From NCBI GenBank assembly GCA_964572825.1, contig CAZNGS010000017.1:1-64000 (forward strand): a stretch of 64,000 bases of DNA. The letters are read 5' to 3'. This DNA comes from CAYVBE01 sp964572825. Lineage in GTDB: Bacteria > Planctomycetota > Brocadiia > SM23-32. The notes beneath the pieces are model-generated. The model did not search any database, had not been told where the DNA came from, and was given only the letters and a program-made list of their open reading frames with translations. The position numbers and the translations under genes are program-made. Each line of letters starts with the position of its first letter. Positions within the stretch are counted from its first letter, which is position 1. Positions 52,272 through 60,040 of the stretch are shown here, in pieces.

Positions 52272-53276
52272 GTGTCTGCGATTTACCGCGTCGGAATATT
52301 GGGCTGCGGGGATTACCTGCGCTGGGACCACCGGAAGATCCGCAACAGCGAGTGGGTGCGGGTCAAGCGGCTCTACGATCCCGTGGCGGAGCGGGCCCAA
52401 AAGTACGGGGGGTTCTTCGAGGCGGAAGCGGCCGAGTCGGAGGACGAGATCTTCGAGGACGACGATATCCGCGCGGTGCTCATCTTCACGCCGCCCTTCA
52501 CACACAGGGAGCTGGTGCTGAGGGCCGCAGAGGCGGGCAAGCACGTGATAACGGTCAAACCCCTGGCACCCACCGTGGCGGAGGCGACCGAGATAGTGCA
52601 GGCGGTCGCCGACCGCGTGGCCTGCTCGGTGTTCTACCGGCGCACGGGCAACGGGCAGGTGGAGACCCTGAAGCGCATCTTCTCCAGCGGGCAGATCGGC
52701 CGCCTGGCCCTCTACCGGGAGGACTGGCTCCACCACTATCCCACCTGGAACCGGTGGGCCACCGACCCGGAGAAGAACGGCGGCCCGTTCATGGACGCGA
52801 TGATTCACAACCTCAACATCGCCCGCTATCTGGCCGCGTCCGAGCCGGTCTCCGCCGCATTTTTCAGCGACAATCACGCCCTGGACCTGCCCTGCAACGA
52901 TACCGAATTCATGAAGGTGAACTTCGCCGACGGCGCGGCCGCGCACCTGTTCATCACCTGGGCGGCCGACCTGGAGATATACGACGCCACCAGGAACGAC
53001 CGCGAACACGTGGACATCTGGTACATGGCGACCGATCAGCACTGGCACGTCAGCCTGGAGGGCGGCGAGGTCCGCGCCAGGCGGGAGGCAGAGGCCAGGA
53101 CCTGGCCCGTCGAACAGGTGACCGCCACTCCCTACGACCAGTTCGTCGACGCCGTCAGCGGCGGCAAGCAGCCCCCCTGGGGCGTGGTGGATGCTTGGAA
53201 GGACATCGCCATCCTGGAACAGGCGACCGCGCAGCCCGGCCGGACCGTGCAGCTCGACCTGACGCCCCCCGTCTGA
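52272..53276 (+). CDS. Gfo/Idh/MocA family oxidoreductase
   Basis: 334 residues. Rossmann start YRVGILGCGDYLRW, then ITVKPLAPT in place of the usual EKP: the catalytic Lys is kept but the Glu is replaced, a minor subfamily trait. The C-terminal part has GGPFMDAMIHNLNIARY with the conserved Asp and His. The GTG at 52272 is preferred over 52269 because AGGAGGG ends only one base before 52269. It is middle gene of the sugar operon; the gap to the first gene is 19 bases. Confidence 0.85.
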   Translation: MSAIYRVGILGCGDYLRWDHRKIRNSEWVRVKRLYDPVAERAQKYGGFFEAEAAESEDEIFEDDDIRAVLIFTPPFTHRELVLRAAEAGKHVITVKPLAPTVAEATEIVQAVADRVACSVFYRRTGNGQVETLKRIFSSGQIGRLALYREDWLHHYPTWNRWATDPEKNGGPFMDAMIHNLNIARYLAASEPVSAAFFSDNHALDLPCNDTEFMKVNFADGAAAHLFITWAADLEIYDATRNDREHVDIWYMATDQHWHVSLEGGEVRARREAEARTWPVEQVTATPYDQFVDAVSGGKQPPWGVVDAWKDIAILEQATAQPGRTVQLDLTPPV

Positions 53277-53306
53277 TCTTCTCCGCAAGGCCCCGCGAGG
53301 TGTCCC

Positions 53307-54182
53307 GTGAAATTAGGCGCGCACATCTACCTGTGGACAGACCGCTGGTCGGACGACCGGCTGGACCTGATCGACAGCGCGGCGGCCCTGGGGCTGGACT
53401 ACCTGGAGCTGTCGGTGGGCGATGACGTGGAGTTCACACCCTCGCTCACGCGCGAGCGAGCCGAGTCGTTGGGGCTGGAGCTCTCCGTCGGGCCGGGGGG
53501 CGTGTGGCCGAAGGAATGCGACCTGTCCAGCCCCGACCCCGAACGACGCCGGAAGGGCTTCCTCTGGCACCGTCAGGTGATCGACCTGACGGTGGAGGTG
53601 GGGGCGGCCTTCTACGCCGGGGCGCTCTATGGCCACCCCGGCGTGGTCGATTGCAGCAATCCGCCGGAGGCGGCGTATCCCTGCATCGCCGAGGCCCTGC
53701 ACGACCTGGCGGAGCACGCCCGACGCCGGGGCGTGGGCCTGATGATCGAGCCCATGAGCCGTTTCCGCACCCACGTGGCCAACACGCCGGAGCAGGCCGT
53801 GCGGCTGGTGAAAATGGCCGCGCACCCGAACCTGCAGATCGTTCTGGACACCTATCACATGGTGACTGAAGTGCGGGACTACGGGGAAGCCGTCCGGCGC
53901 TGCGGCGACCGCCTGGGGTGCGTGCACGCCTGCGAGAACGACCGGGGCGTGCCGGGGGGCGGTCTGGTGCAGTGGCAGCGGCTTTTCGATGCGCTGCTGG
54001 ATGGGGGCTTCGACGGCTACATGGGGATGGAGACCTACAACACGTCGCTGACCGGTTTCGCGCTCAGCCGGGGGATATTCCAGGACCTCTGCCCGGACGG
54101 CGATGAGTTCGTGCGGCGGGGATTGTCCTTCTTGAAGCAACAGATTGCGGCGGCCCGAAACCGTGCCGGCCGGGGCGGGTGA
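53307..54182 (+). CDS. Sugar phosphate isomerase/epimerase (AP endonuclease 2 fold)
   Basis: 291 residues of the xylose-isomerase-like TIM barrel. Likely metal ligands are Glu in LMIEPMSRF near residue 150, Asp in VLDTYHM near residue 190, His in CVHACENDR near 215 and Glu in MGMETYN near 248. It interconverts ketoses or inosose-type intermediates. The start is GTG 53307 with GAGG upstream. It is third gene of the operon and converges with the receiver-PP2C gene, 4 bases away. Confidence 0.85.
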   Translation: MKLGAHIYLWTDRWSDDRLDLIDSAAALGLDYLELSVGDDVEFTPSLTRERAESLGLELSVGPGGVWPKECDLSSPDPERRRKGFLWHRQVIDLTVEVGAAFYAGALYGHPGVVDCSNPPEAAYPCIAEALHDLAEHARRRGVGLMIEPMSRFRTHVANTPEQAVRLVKMAAHPNLQIVLDTYHMVTEVRDYGEAVRRCGDRLGCVHACENDRGVPGGGLVQWQRLFDALLDGGFDGYMGMETYNTSLTGFALSRGIFQDLCPDGDEFVRRGLSFLKQQIAAARNRAGRGG

Positions 54183-54186
54183 GCGG

Positions 54187-55422
54187 TCAATAGACCTCGG
54201 CGGCGACGAGGCAGACGTCGTCGGGGCGGCGGGCGGTGCCCATGAACTCGTCCGTCTCGGTGATGATCCGCTGGATGAGGTCGCGGGGGATCAGGTGCAC
54301 GTTGGCGGCCACCAGCTGCTGCATGCGGTCCAGTCCGTACATCTCCCCGCTCTCGCTGACCACCTCGTAAGCGCCGTCGGTGAAGGCCAGGATGATGTCG
54401 CCCACCGACAGTTCCCTGTCCACGGTGGGATAGTGCGGGTCCGGGACGAACCCGAGGGCGGGTCCGCCCTCCTCCAGTCCCATGATGGGCTCGGCGGTCA
54501 TGCGTTCCTTGCTGACCAAGAGGGGGCACGGATGGCCGGCGCTGGCGACGTACGCTCTGCGGTTCTCGCCGTCCAGGATCATAAAGACAGCGGTGGCGTA
54601 TATCTGGGGGCTCATGGGGCCGAGCACGCTGCGGAAACGCGAATTGAAATCCCGAAGCACGTCCTCGGGCGTCTTGTCGGCAACGTCTATATAGTCGATG
54701 ACGGTTCGCACGATGCTGGCGACCAGGGCGGCCCGCACGCCGTGCCCGCTGACGTCGGCGATGAAGATGGCCGCGTGGTCTTCGCCCATTCCGATGAACT
54801 GGAACGTATCCCCGCCCACGGCCTCGGCGGGGGCGTACTTGTGGGAGAAGGAGATGTTGTTCACCCGGGGATACTGCTGGGGCAGGAGGGCCTCCTGGAG
54901 GCGGTGCGCCATGTCCATGCCCTGCTCCAGCTCGCGGTTCCGGGTCATCAGCTCCTGGTTGAGCTCGTCCAGGCGGGCGTTGACCTGCAGCAGTTCGCGG
55001 TTCTGCTCCGACACCTTGTCGTGCAGCTCTTTGAGGCGCAGCAGGGTCCGAATGCGGCTCAGCAGCTCCGCCCGGCGGAAGGGCCGCGTGACGAAACCGT
55101 CGGCGCCGATGTCCAGGACCGTGGTGGCCTCCCCCTCGGTCTCGTCGCCGATGATGATGACCGGTATGGCCTCCGTCTCCGGCCGGGAGCGCAGCCGGCG
55201 GCAGAACTTCACCCCCTCCACACCGGGCACGTCGATGTCCAGCAGAACGAGGTCGGCCGCGTTCTTCTGGATCAGCTCCAGGGCCTCGTCGGTGTTTCGG
55301 CTCTGGATCAGCTCGTATCCGGCGTCACCGATTCTCTCGCGCAGTACCCCCATGTCGTCCGACCTGTCGGTGACGACCAGGATGTTTCTCGGCTGCATCT
55401 CGCTGCTGTGATTCTCAGCCAT
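54187..55422 (-). CDS. Response regulator with PP2C (RsbU-type) phosphatase output
   Basis: 411 residues. The receiver (residues about 13-130) has the phosphate-acceptor Asp62 in VLLDIDVPG, but TRPF at residues 112-115 has Arg in place of the usual Lys. A coiled-coil linker follows (residues about 130-168, LRLKELHDKVSEQNRELLQV). The C-terminal SpoIIE/RsbU phosphatase has GGDTFQF, FIADVSGHGVRAAL, SAGHPCPL and FTDGAYE, with metal-binding Asp residues intact. It should dephosphorylate an anti-sigma-factor antagonist, joining a signal to a partner-switching system. No partner genes are adjacent. Confidence 0.9.
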   Translation of the reverse strand: MAENHSSEMQPRNILVVTDRSDDMGVLRERIGDAGYELIQSRNTDEALELIQKNAADLVLLDIDVPGVEGVKFCRRLRSRPETEAIPVIIIGDETEGEATTVLDIGADGFVTRPFRRAELLSRIRTLLRLKELHDKVSEQNRELLQVNARLDELNQELMTRNRELEQGMDMAHRLQEALLPQQYPRVNNISFSHKYAPAEAVGGDTFQFIGMGEDHAAIFIADVSGHGVRAALVASIVRTVIDYIDVADKTPEDVLRDFNSRFRSVLGPMSPQIYATAVFMILDGENRRAYVASAGHPCPLLVSKERMTAEPIMGLEEGGPALGFVPDPHYPTVDRELSVGDIILAFTDGAYEVVSESGEMYGLDRMQQLVAANVHLIPRDLIQRIITETDEFMGTARRPDDVCLVAAEVY

Positions 55423-55506
55423 ACGAGGTCTCGGGGGCGGATGGGTGAGCGAGCGTCTATCTTATCCCGATTCAGCGGTTCAGCACAACCTTACCGCTCC
55501 GGAAGT

Positions 55507-56292
55507 TCAGGGCAGGTGTTCCCGCGGGTCCACAGGACGGTTGTCGTGAAAAAGCCGGAAGGCCAGTTGTGGACGGTCGGCGGCCCCGGTGCAACCCACC
55601 GTGCCGACAGGCTCCCCCTTGCGCACCCGGTCGCCCTCGCCGACCAGCATCTGGTCCAGGTGGGCGTACCAACTGACCCAGTCCCCTTCATGGGCAACGG
55701 CCAGCACGTTGCCCCAGGCGGACCCGGCGCTCCCGTGCGGCGACACGCGGGTGATCACCGTGCCGGAGTCAACGGCATAGACCTCGGTGCCCGCGGGCGC
55801 CCCGATGGCGATGCCCGGATCGGGCAGGCCCCGCAGCACCGCGCCGTAGGAGCGCAGCAGGTTCCCGGCGGTGGGCCACCAGAATCGCCGCGAGGGCCGG
55901 CCCCGGTGCAGGTCGGTTCTGGCCACGGGACGCCTGGTGGCTTCGGCGGGCCCTTCCTGCGGGGGGGATGCGCCCGAGGGTTCGGCGCCGCCCACGCGGG
56001 GAATGAACAGCGGCCTGCCCACGCGCATGTCCCGGGGATCGTCTATGCCGTTCTCCTCGGCGATCCGGTGCCAGGACACACCGAACCGTCGGCTCAGCGA
56101 GTAGAGCGAGTCGCCCGCCCGGACGTGATAGATGAAGACCTCTGTGGTCTCCCGCCCGCTTTGCGTTGTCTCGGCCGGGGCGGCTGCTTCGCCGCGGGAC
56201 TTCGTGGCGGCGCATCCCACCGCGAGAGCCACCAGGCCGGTGCACAGCGTCAGCCGCACAAGCATCTGCCGGCCGTCCCTGGACGTGGTCAT
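55507..56292 (-). CDS. NlpD-like lipoprotein: LysM plus degenerate LytM (M23) domain
   Basis: 261 residues. A signal sequence ends in the lipobox LAVGC. A LysM domain (residues about 50-100: YHVRAGDSLYSLSRRFGV...FIPR) binds peptidoglycan. The C-terminal M23 fold keeps the scaffold (GAPAGTEVYAVDSGTV, SWYAHLDQM, GEPVGTVGCTGA) but has lost zinc ligands: the first His/Asp pair is DPGIAI and the LHFE His is replaced in PQLAFRLF. It is thus likely a non-catalytic amidase activator like E. coli NlpD/EnvC. The ATG 56292 has GAGGG 6 bases upstream. Confidence 0.82.
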   Translation of the reverse strand: MTTSRDGRQMLVRLTLCTGLVALAVGCAATKSRGEAAAPAETTQSGRETTEVFIYHVRAGDSLYSLSRRFGVSWHRIAEENGIDDPRDMRVGRPLFIPRVGGAEPSGASPPQEGPAEATRRPVARTDLHRGRPSRRFWWPTAGNLLRSYGAVLRGLPDPGIAIGAPAGTEVYAVDSGTVITRVSPHGSAGSAWGNVLAVAHEGDWVSWYAHLDQMLVGEGDRVRKGEPVGTVGCTGAADRPQLAFRLFHDNRPVDPREHLP

Positions 56293-56299
56293 GATTCCC

Positions 56300-56800
56300 T
56301 CATTCCTCCTGGCATCCGGTCGGGTTGCTTTGCTCAATCTTGCCCAGGTACTCGTTTCGATCGGCGTATTTACCGCCTTCGAATTCGTGTGCGAAAAAAG
56401 CTTCCAGGCGGCGCCGAGCCTGCTGGTAACTCATTATTCTGCCGCCGAAGGTCAGCACGTTGGCGTCGTTATGGCGGCGGGCATACTCGGTGGCCTCCTC
56501 GTCGTAGAGCAGCGCCGCCCGCACTCCCCTGACTTTGTTGGCCGCCATGGTCACGCCGATGCCCGTTCCGCAGACCAGCAGCCCGTAGGAGCCGGGATCG
56601 TCCACGACGGCGCGTCCGACCCTCTCGGCCACGGGCGGAAAGTCGATCCTTTCCCGGTATTGCTCCTGGAGGTCAACCACCGTGTTGCCGCGCCGGCGCA
56701 GGAGGGCCTTCAGCTTCTCCTTGAGCTCGAAGCCTGCGTGGTCGCTGCCCAGGTAGAACTTTTCCCGCTGCGGTTCCTTGTCGCGTTTGGTCTCCTTCAT
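56300..56800 (-). CDS. rpiB: Ribose 5-phosphate isomerase B
   Basis: 166 residues of the RpiB/LacA-LacB family. The active-site word is VCGTGIGVTMAANKVRGVRAAL near residue 75, with the general-base Cys in VCGTG; FYLGSDHAGFELKEKL opens the fold, and YARRHNDANVLTFGGRIM supplies substrate-binding residues. It interconverts ribose 5-phosphate and ribulose 5-phosphate. The ATG 56800 (GGGAGAGG upstream) is preferred; the frame allows an 8-codon extension that would overlap the upstream gene. It lies between the HEAT lipoprotein and the NlpD-like gene, all minus strand. Confidence 0.9.
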   Translation of the reverse strand: MKETKRDKEPQREKFYLGSDHAGFELKEKLKALLRRRGNTVVDLQEQYRERIDFPPVAERVGRAVVDDPGSYGLLVCGTGIGVTMAANKVRGVRAALLYDEEATEYARRHNDANVLTFGGRIMSYQQARRRLEAFFAHEFEGGKYADRNEYLGKIEQSNPTGCQEE

Positions 56801-56820
56801 GCCTCTCCCGTGGGCCGGGC

Positions 56821-58812
56821 TCACGAGTCCAGCCTCTGCCTGAGGGTCTGTATCCTGTCCTTCAGAGACGGGTCCGTGCCCTCGTCCGTCTGTTGCGCCG
56901 CCAATTGCACGAGGGCCGAGGCGTCCTCCCGCCTGTCCTGCCCCAGCAGGCGTTCCGCCGTGTCCAGGGTCAGCGCCAGCAGGGGCTCGTCGCTACCCTC
57001 GGCCAGCCACTGCTTCAACCTGTCCACGGCCCGCCGGGTCTCCCCGGCTTTGAGCAGGGAATCAATAAACTTCCTGCGCAGCTCTCCATCGTGGCCGTCG
57101 GCGAGGAGCTGCTCATACACCGCGGCGGCGGCGGTGAAGTCCTCCTGTTGAACCATCACCCCGGCCAGCTCCCTGCGGGCGTTGAGCACCCGATCGGCCG
57201 CCTCCGGATTATCCGCGAACTGCTCGATGAGCCGGGAGAGAATCTGTCGGCTCCGGTCCAGGTATCCCTCCTCGCGGAACATGCGGGCGACGGTGGACAT
57301 GGTCTCGGGGCTGCCTTCGGCCAGTGCGGTCAGGGCGGCGGCCGCCTTTTCGCGTACCTGCTCGCTCCCGTCGCCGGCCAGGGCCTGGCGCAGGGCGCTG
57401 AAGCTGGCTGGCTGTCCGAGCTCCCCCAGCGTGATGGCCGCCTGGGCGCGGACGCGCGCACTCCCGTCATTCAGCAGGACCTCCGAGACGCGGGGGAAAG
57501 CTTGAGTGGCGTCCAGCTTGCGCAGCCCTTCCACGGCGAACCAGCGGACGTTTTCCTCCGGATCGTCCAGGGCTTCCACCAGGACCTGCCAGGACCCCTC
57601 GTCGCCCACCTTGCCCAGCAAGTTCGCCGCCTCCTCGCGCACCTGCGCGTGAGGAGACTCGGCCAGGAGTTCCTCCAGGCGTCCGACGGTCTCCGAGCCC
57701 GTCGTGGCCGAGACCAGCTGGACGGCGACCACCAGCACTCCGGGGTCCTCATCCTTCAGGGCCTCTCTGACAAGGGCATCTTTGTATTGGCCGCCGGCTT
57801 TCCGCACGAATTGCATCACGTTCCGGCTCACCTGCGGGCTATCGTCCTGCAGTGCCTCCCGCAGGGCGGCGTACACTTCCTGGTCGTCGAGCAGATTCCC
57901 GGAGACCAATCTCTCGGCCGCGGCCACCAGGCGAAAGGAGGCGTATCGCCGCACCACGGGGTGCGGGCTGCCCAACGCCCGCAGCAAAAGGGACAGGTCC
58001 TCCTCCCCCAGGCGCTCCACGACGTCCATGAGGGCCTGATGCTGGGACTGCATCCGCTGCAGGTCCTCCGTGCGCAGGCGAAGCTCGGTGGACATCTCCC
58101 GCAGGTGCTCCTCCAGCAGCTTCTCCCGGCTGCGGTACCGGTTCGTCTCCCACCACGCTCTCCACTTTTCGGGTTGCAGGGGCAGATCGCGCCGCGCGAT
58201 GCGGCGAAGGGCCTGCCAGGCGGCGAGTCGGGTCTCCTCTCTCTCGCTCTCCAGCCCGGCCAGCAGCACCGGAACCGCCCGCAGGGCCAGTCCCTCCCCC
58301 AGGGCCCGAAAGAGCAGCCGGCGCCGGGCCGGGTCCGTGGCAGGATCGGAGACGTACTCCACCATGGCCACGACTTCGCGGGGCCGGTTGAACCGCGCCA
58401 GCGCCGCGGCGGCCGCTTCGCTTGCCCGGTGATCGGGGTCCCCGACGGCGGATAGCACGGCGGCGAAGCAGCGCTGATCGGCTGTGAAAGCGGCGGCCCG
58501 GATCATGCTGACCCGCACGGCCGGGTCTTCGGCTTCCGTCAGCGCTTCCAGCACCGCCCTGGCTCCCGCCGGCTCCTCCATGCTCAGCAGGGCGATCGCG
58601 GCCTTCTCCCGCGCTTCGGGATCGGGCGAGTTCAACCGGGCCTCCGTCTCGGCGTAGAGGCGAAGCTGCTCCTGGTCCGGCCGTCCGGGCCGTTCCGCAG
58701 CGGGCTGCCGATTGGACGCCGTGCCGCAGCCCGCCACAAAGGCGATGCACAGCAGGCAGACCAGCGCGCAACCGCACAGCCCCGATGCCCGCTCTGGAAT
58801 CCAGTTCCGCAT
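56821..58812 (-). CDS. HEAT-repeat lipoprotein with C-terminal TPR-like helices
   Basis: 663 residues. The signal sequence ends in a lipobox (FVAGC, Cys29). The mature protein is a chain of HEAT repeats (for example LVEALDDPEENVRWFAVEGLRKL, VLLNDGSARVRAQAAITLGELG), interrupted by a coiled coil near residues 230-260. The last 150 residues have TPR-like pairs (DRSRQILSRLIEQF, TAAAAVYEQLLADG). It is a scaffold rather than an enzyme, lipid-anchored in the cell envelope. A good promoter lies at 58849-58877. It is first in a run of three minus-strand genes with rpiB and nlpD-like. Confidence 0.82.
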   Translation of the reverse strand: MRNWIPERASGLCGCALVCLLCIAFVAGCGTASNRQPAAERPGRPDQEQLRLYAETEARLNSPDPEAREKAAIALLSMEEPAGARAVLEALTEAEDPAVRVSMIRAAAFTADQRCFAAVLSAVGDPDHRASEAAAAALARFNRPREVVAMVEYVSDPATDPARRRLLFRALGEGLALRAVPVLLAGLESEREETRLAAWQALRRIARRDLPLQPEKWRAWWETNRYRSREKLLEEHLREMSTELRLRTEDLQRMQSQHQALMDVVERLGEEDLSLLLRALGSPHPVVRRYASFRLVAAAERLVSGNLLDDQEVYAALREALQDDSPQVSRNVMQFVRKAGGQYKDALVREALKDEDPGVLVVAVQLVSATTGSETVGRLEELLAESPHAQVREEAANLLGKVGDEGSWQVLVEALDDPEENVRWFAVEGLRKLDATQAFPRVSEVLLNDGSARVRAQAAITLGELGQPASFSALRQALAGDGSEQVREKAAAALTALAEGSPETMSTVARMFREEGYLDRSRQILSRLIEQFADNPEAADRVLNARRELAGVMVQQEDFTAAAAVYEQLLADGHDGELRRKFIDSLLKAGETRRAVDRLKQWLAEGSDEPLLALTLDTAERLLGQDRREDASALVQLAAQQTDEGTDPSLKDRIQTLRQRLDS

Positions 58813-58848
58813 TGATCCTGCCCGGCTCAGGGTGGTATCCTTAACCGC

Positions 58849-58877
58849 ATGTTATCGTATGGCCCTGTCCAGGTCAA
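58849..58877 (-). promoter_or_regulatory. Promoter of the HEAT lipoprotein gene
   Basis: On the minus strand TTGACC (58872-58877) and TAACAT (58849-58854) are exactly 17 bases apart, with transcription start expected near 58842, 30 bases before the ATG. Confidence 0.55.
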
Positions 58878-58930
58878 TTCAACGCTTTCACCGACTTACT
58901 CCGCTGTGCATGGGCCGGATTTCCAGTGAG

Positions 58931-59785
58931 ATGAGGGGTTTGCGCAAGACCGCGTTTGTCGCGGGCCTGGCGGTCGGTATGCTGGCGGCGTGCATCCTGA
59001 CCCGCGGCGCGCTGAGAAGATCCGCGCCGGTAGGGCGCCTGGGGGGCGACCAACTGCCCGTGTTTCCGAGCGCCCTGGCGGGCGGCGATGCGCCCACGCG
59101 CCTGGCCTACAGGTTTTCCTGGGAGGGATTTCCGGCGGCCATCCTTCGGCTGGAGCAACGGCGCCGGCGGGGGCAGGTGGAGATTCTCTACGAAGGGCGC
59201 ACCGTGCCGGAGCTGGACCGGCTGTGGAGGTTCCGCCTCCGGGGTCGCACCGTCCTGGAGCCACCCACGTACCTGCCCGTCGTCTCGCAGTACGTAGCCC
59301 GCGAGGGAGAACGGCGCAAGAGTACCCACACGGCCTTTGACCGCCGCGCCGGAACTGCCACCGTTATCGTCGAGGACCTGCAGGAGGGCGAGCGGGAACG
59401 CCACAACTTCGCCATAGAGGGGGACGTGGACGTTGCGGGGGCGATGCATCGGCTCCGAGCCGCCCGGGGAGGGGGAGTATTGAACGTGCTGGTGGGTGAC
59501 GACCGCTACACTGTGGCCGCTCACCCGCTGGAGGCGACCCGCGTAGAGACGCCGGCGGGGAGTTTCCCCGCCCGCCGGTGGTGGCTGGCCGTTCGCCGAC
59601 GTGAGGAAGGGGAACGGGAGGCGCGGCCTGAGCAGCCCTGCCGCGCCATGCACGTATGGGTGGGCGAGGAGAGGCGGATCATCGTGCGGATGGAGGCGGC
59701 GGTTTTCGTGGGGCGGGTCGTGCTTGAGCTCACCTCCGCCGGTGGGGCGGACCTCAACGCTCGGCCCGCACTTAGTGGTCCGTGA
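58931..59785 (+). CDS. DUF3108-like envelope protein
   Basis: About 284 residues. An N-terminal membrane helix or signal (KTAFVAGLAVGMLAACILT) is followed by a beta-rich domain (RLAYRFSWEGFPAAILRLEQ, VEILYEGRTVPELDRLWRFR, ETPAGSFPARRWWLAV, HVWVGEERRIIVRMEA) like the DUF3108 family of periplasmic proteins. The last codons, SGP and the TGA stop, lie inside the left terminal repeat of the element at 59775-60040. The start is uncertain: ATG 58931 or 58910, neither with a good site. It is divergent from the HEAT lipoprotein. Confidence 0.72.
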   Translation: MRGLRKTAFVAGLAVGMLAACILTRGALRRSAPVGRLGGDQLPVFPSALAGGDAPTRLAYRFSWEGFPAAILRLEQRRRRGQVEILYEGRTVPELDRLWRFRLRGRTVLEPPTYLPVVSQYVAREGERRKSTHTAFDRRAGTATVIVEDLQEGERERHNFAIEGDVDVAGAMHRLRAARGGGVLNVLVGDDRYTVAAHPLEATRVETPAGSFPARRWWLAVRRREEGEREARPEQPCRAMHVWVGEERRIIVRMEAAVFVGRVVLELTSAGGADLNARPALSGP

Positions 59786-60040
59786 CACTTGATCCTGTGG
59801 GTTCAGAGCCATTCTGGCGGGTCAATTCAAGGCGCGGCGACAAAGCTGACCTACCTGGTCGGTGCGGAGCCGCAACGAAGGAGTGGCCCGCCAGAATGGC
59901 TCCCGAAGGGCCGGGCGGCGGCAGGTCATCTGCTGCGTTGCGCTTCGTCGGCGACCCGCCGGGGTCGCCTCCTCACCGCGCCTTGCATCTGGCCCACCGG
60001 CGCTCCGGCTGAACCCCCAGGATCAAGTGTCACGGACCAC
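59775..60040. mobile_element. MITE-like element with 32-bp terminal inverted repeats
   Basis: Bases 59775-59806 and 60009-60040 are inverted copies matching at 31 of 32 positions. Inside is a second, perfect 15-bp inverted pair (59807-59821 and 59887-59901, AGCCATTCTGGCGGG). The 266-base element has no transposase. Both flanking genes converge into it and take their stop codons from the terminal repeats. No clear target duplication is seen. Confidence 0.7.
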
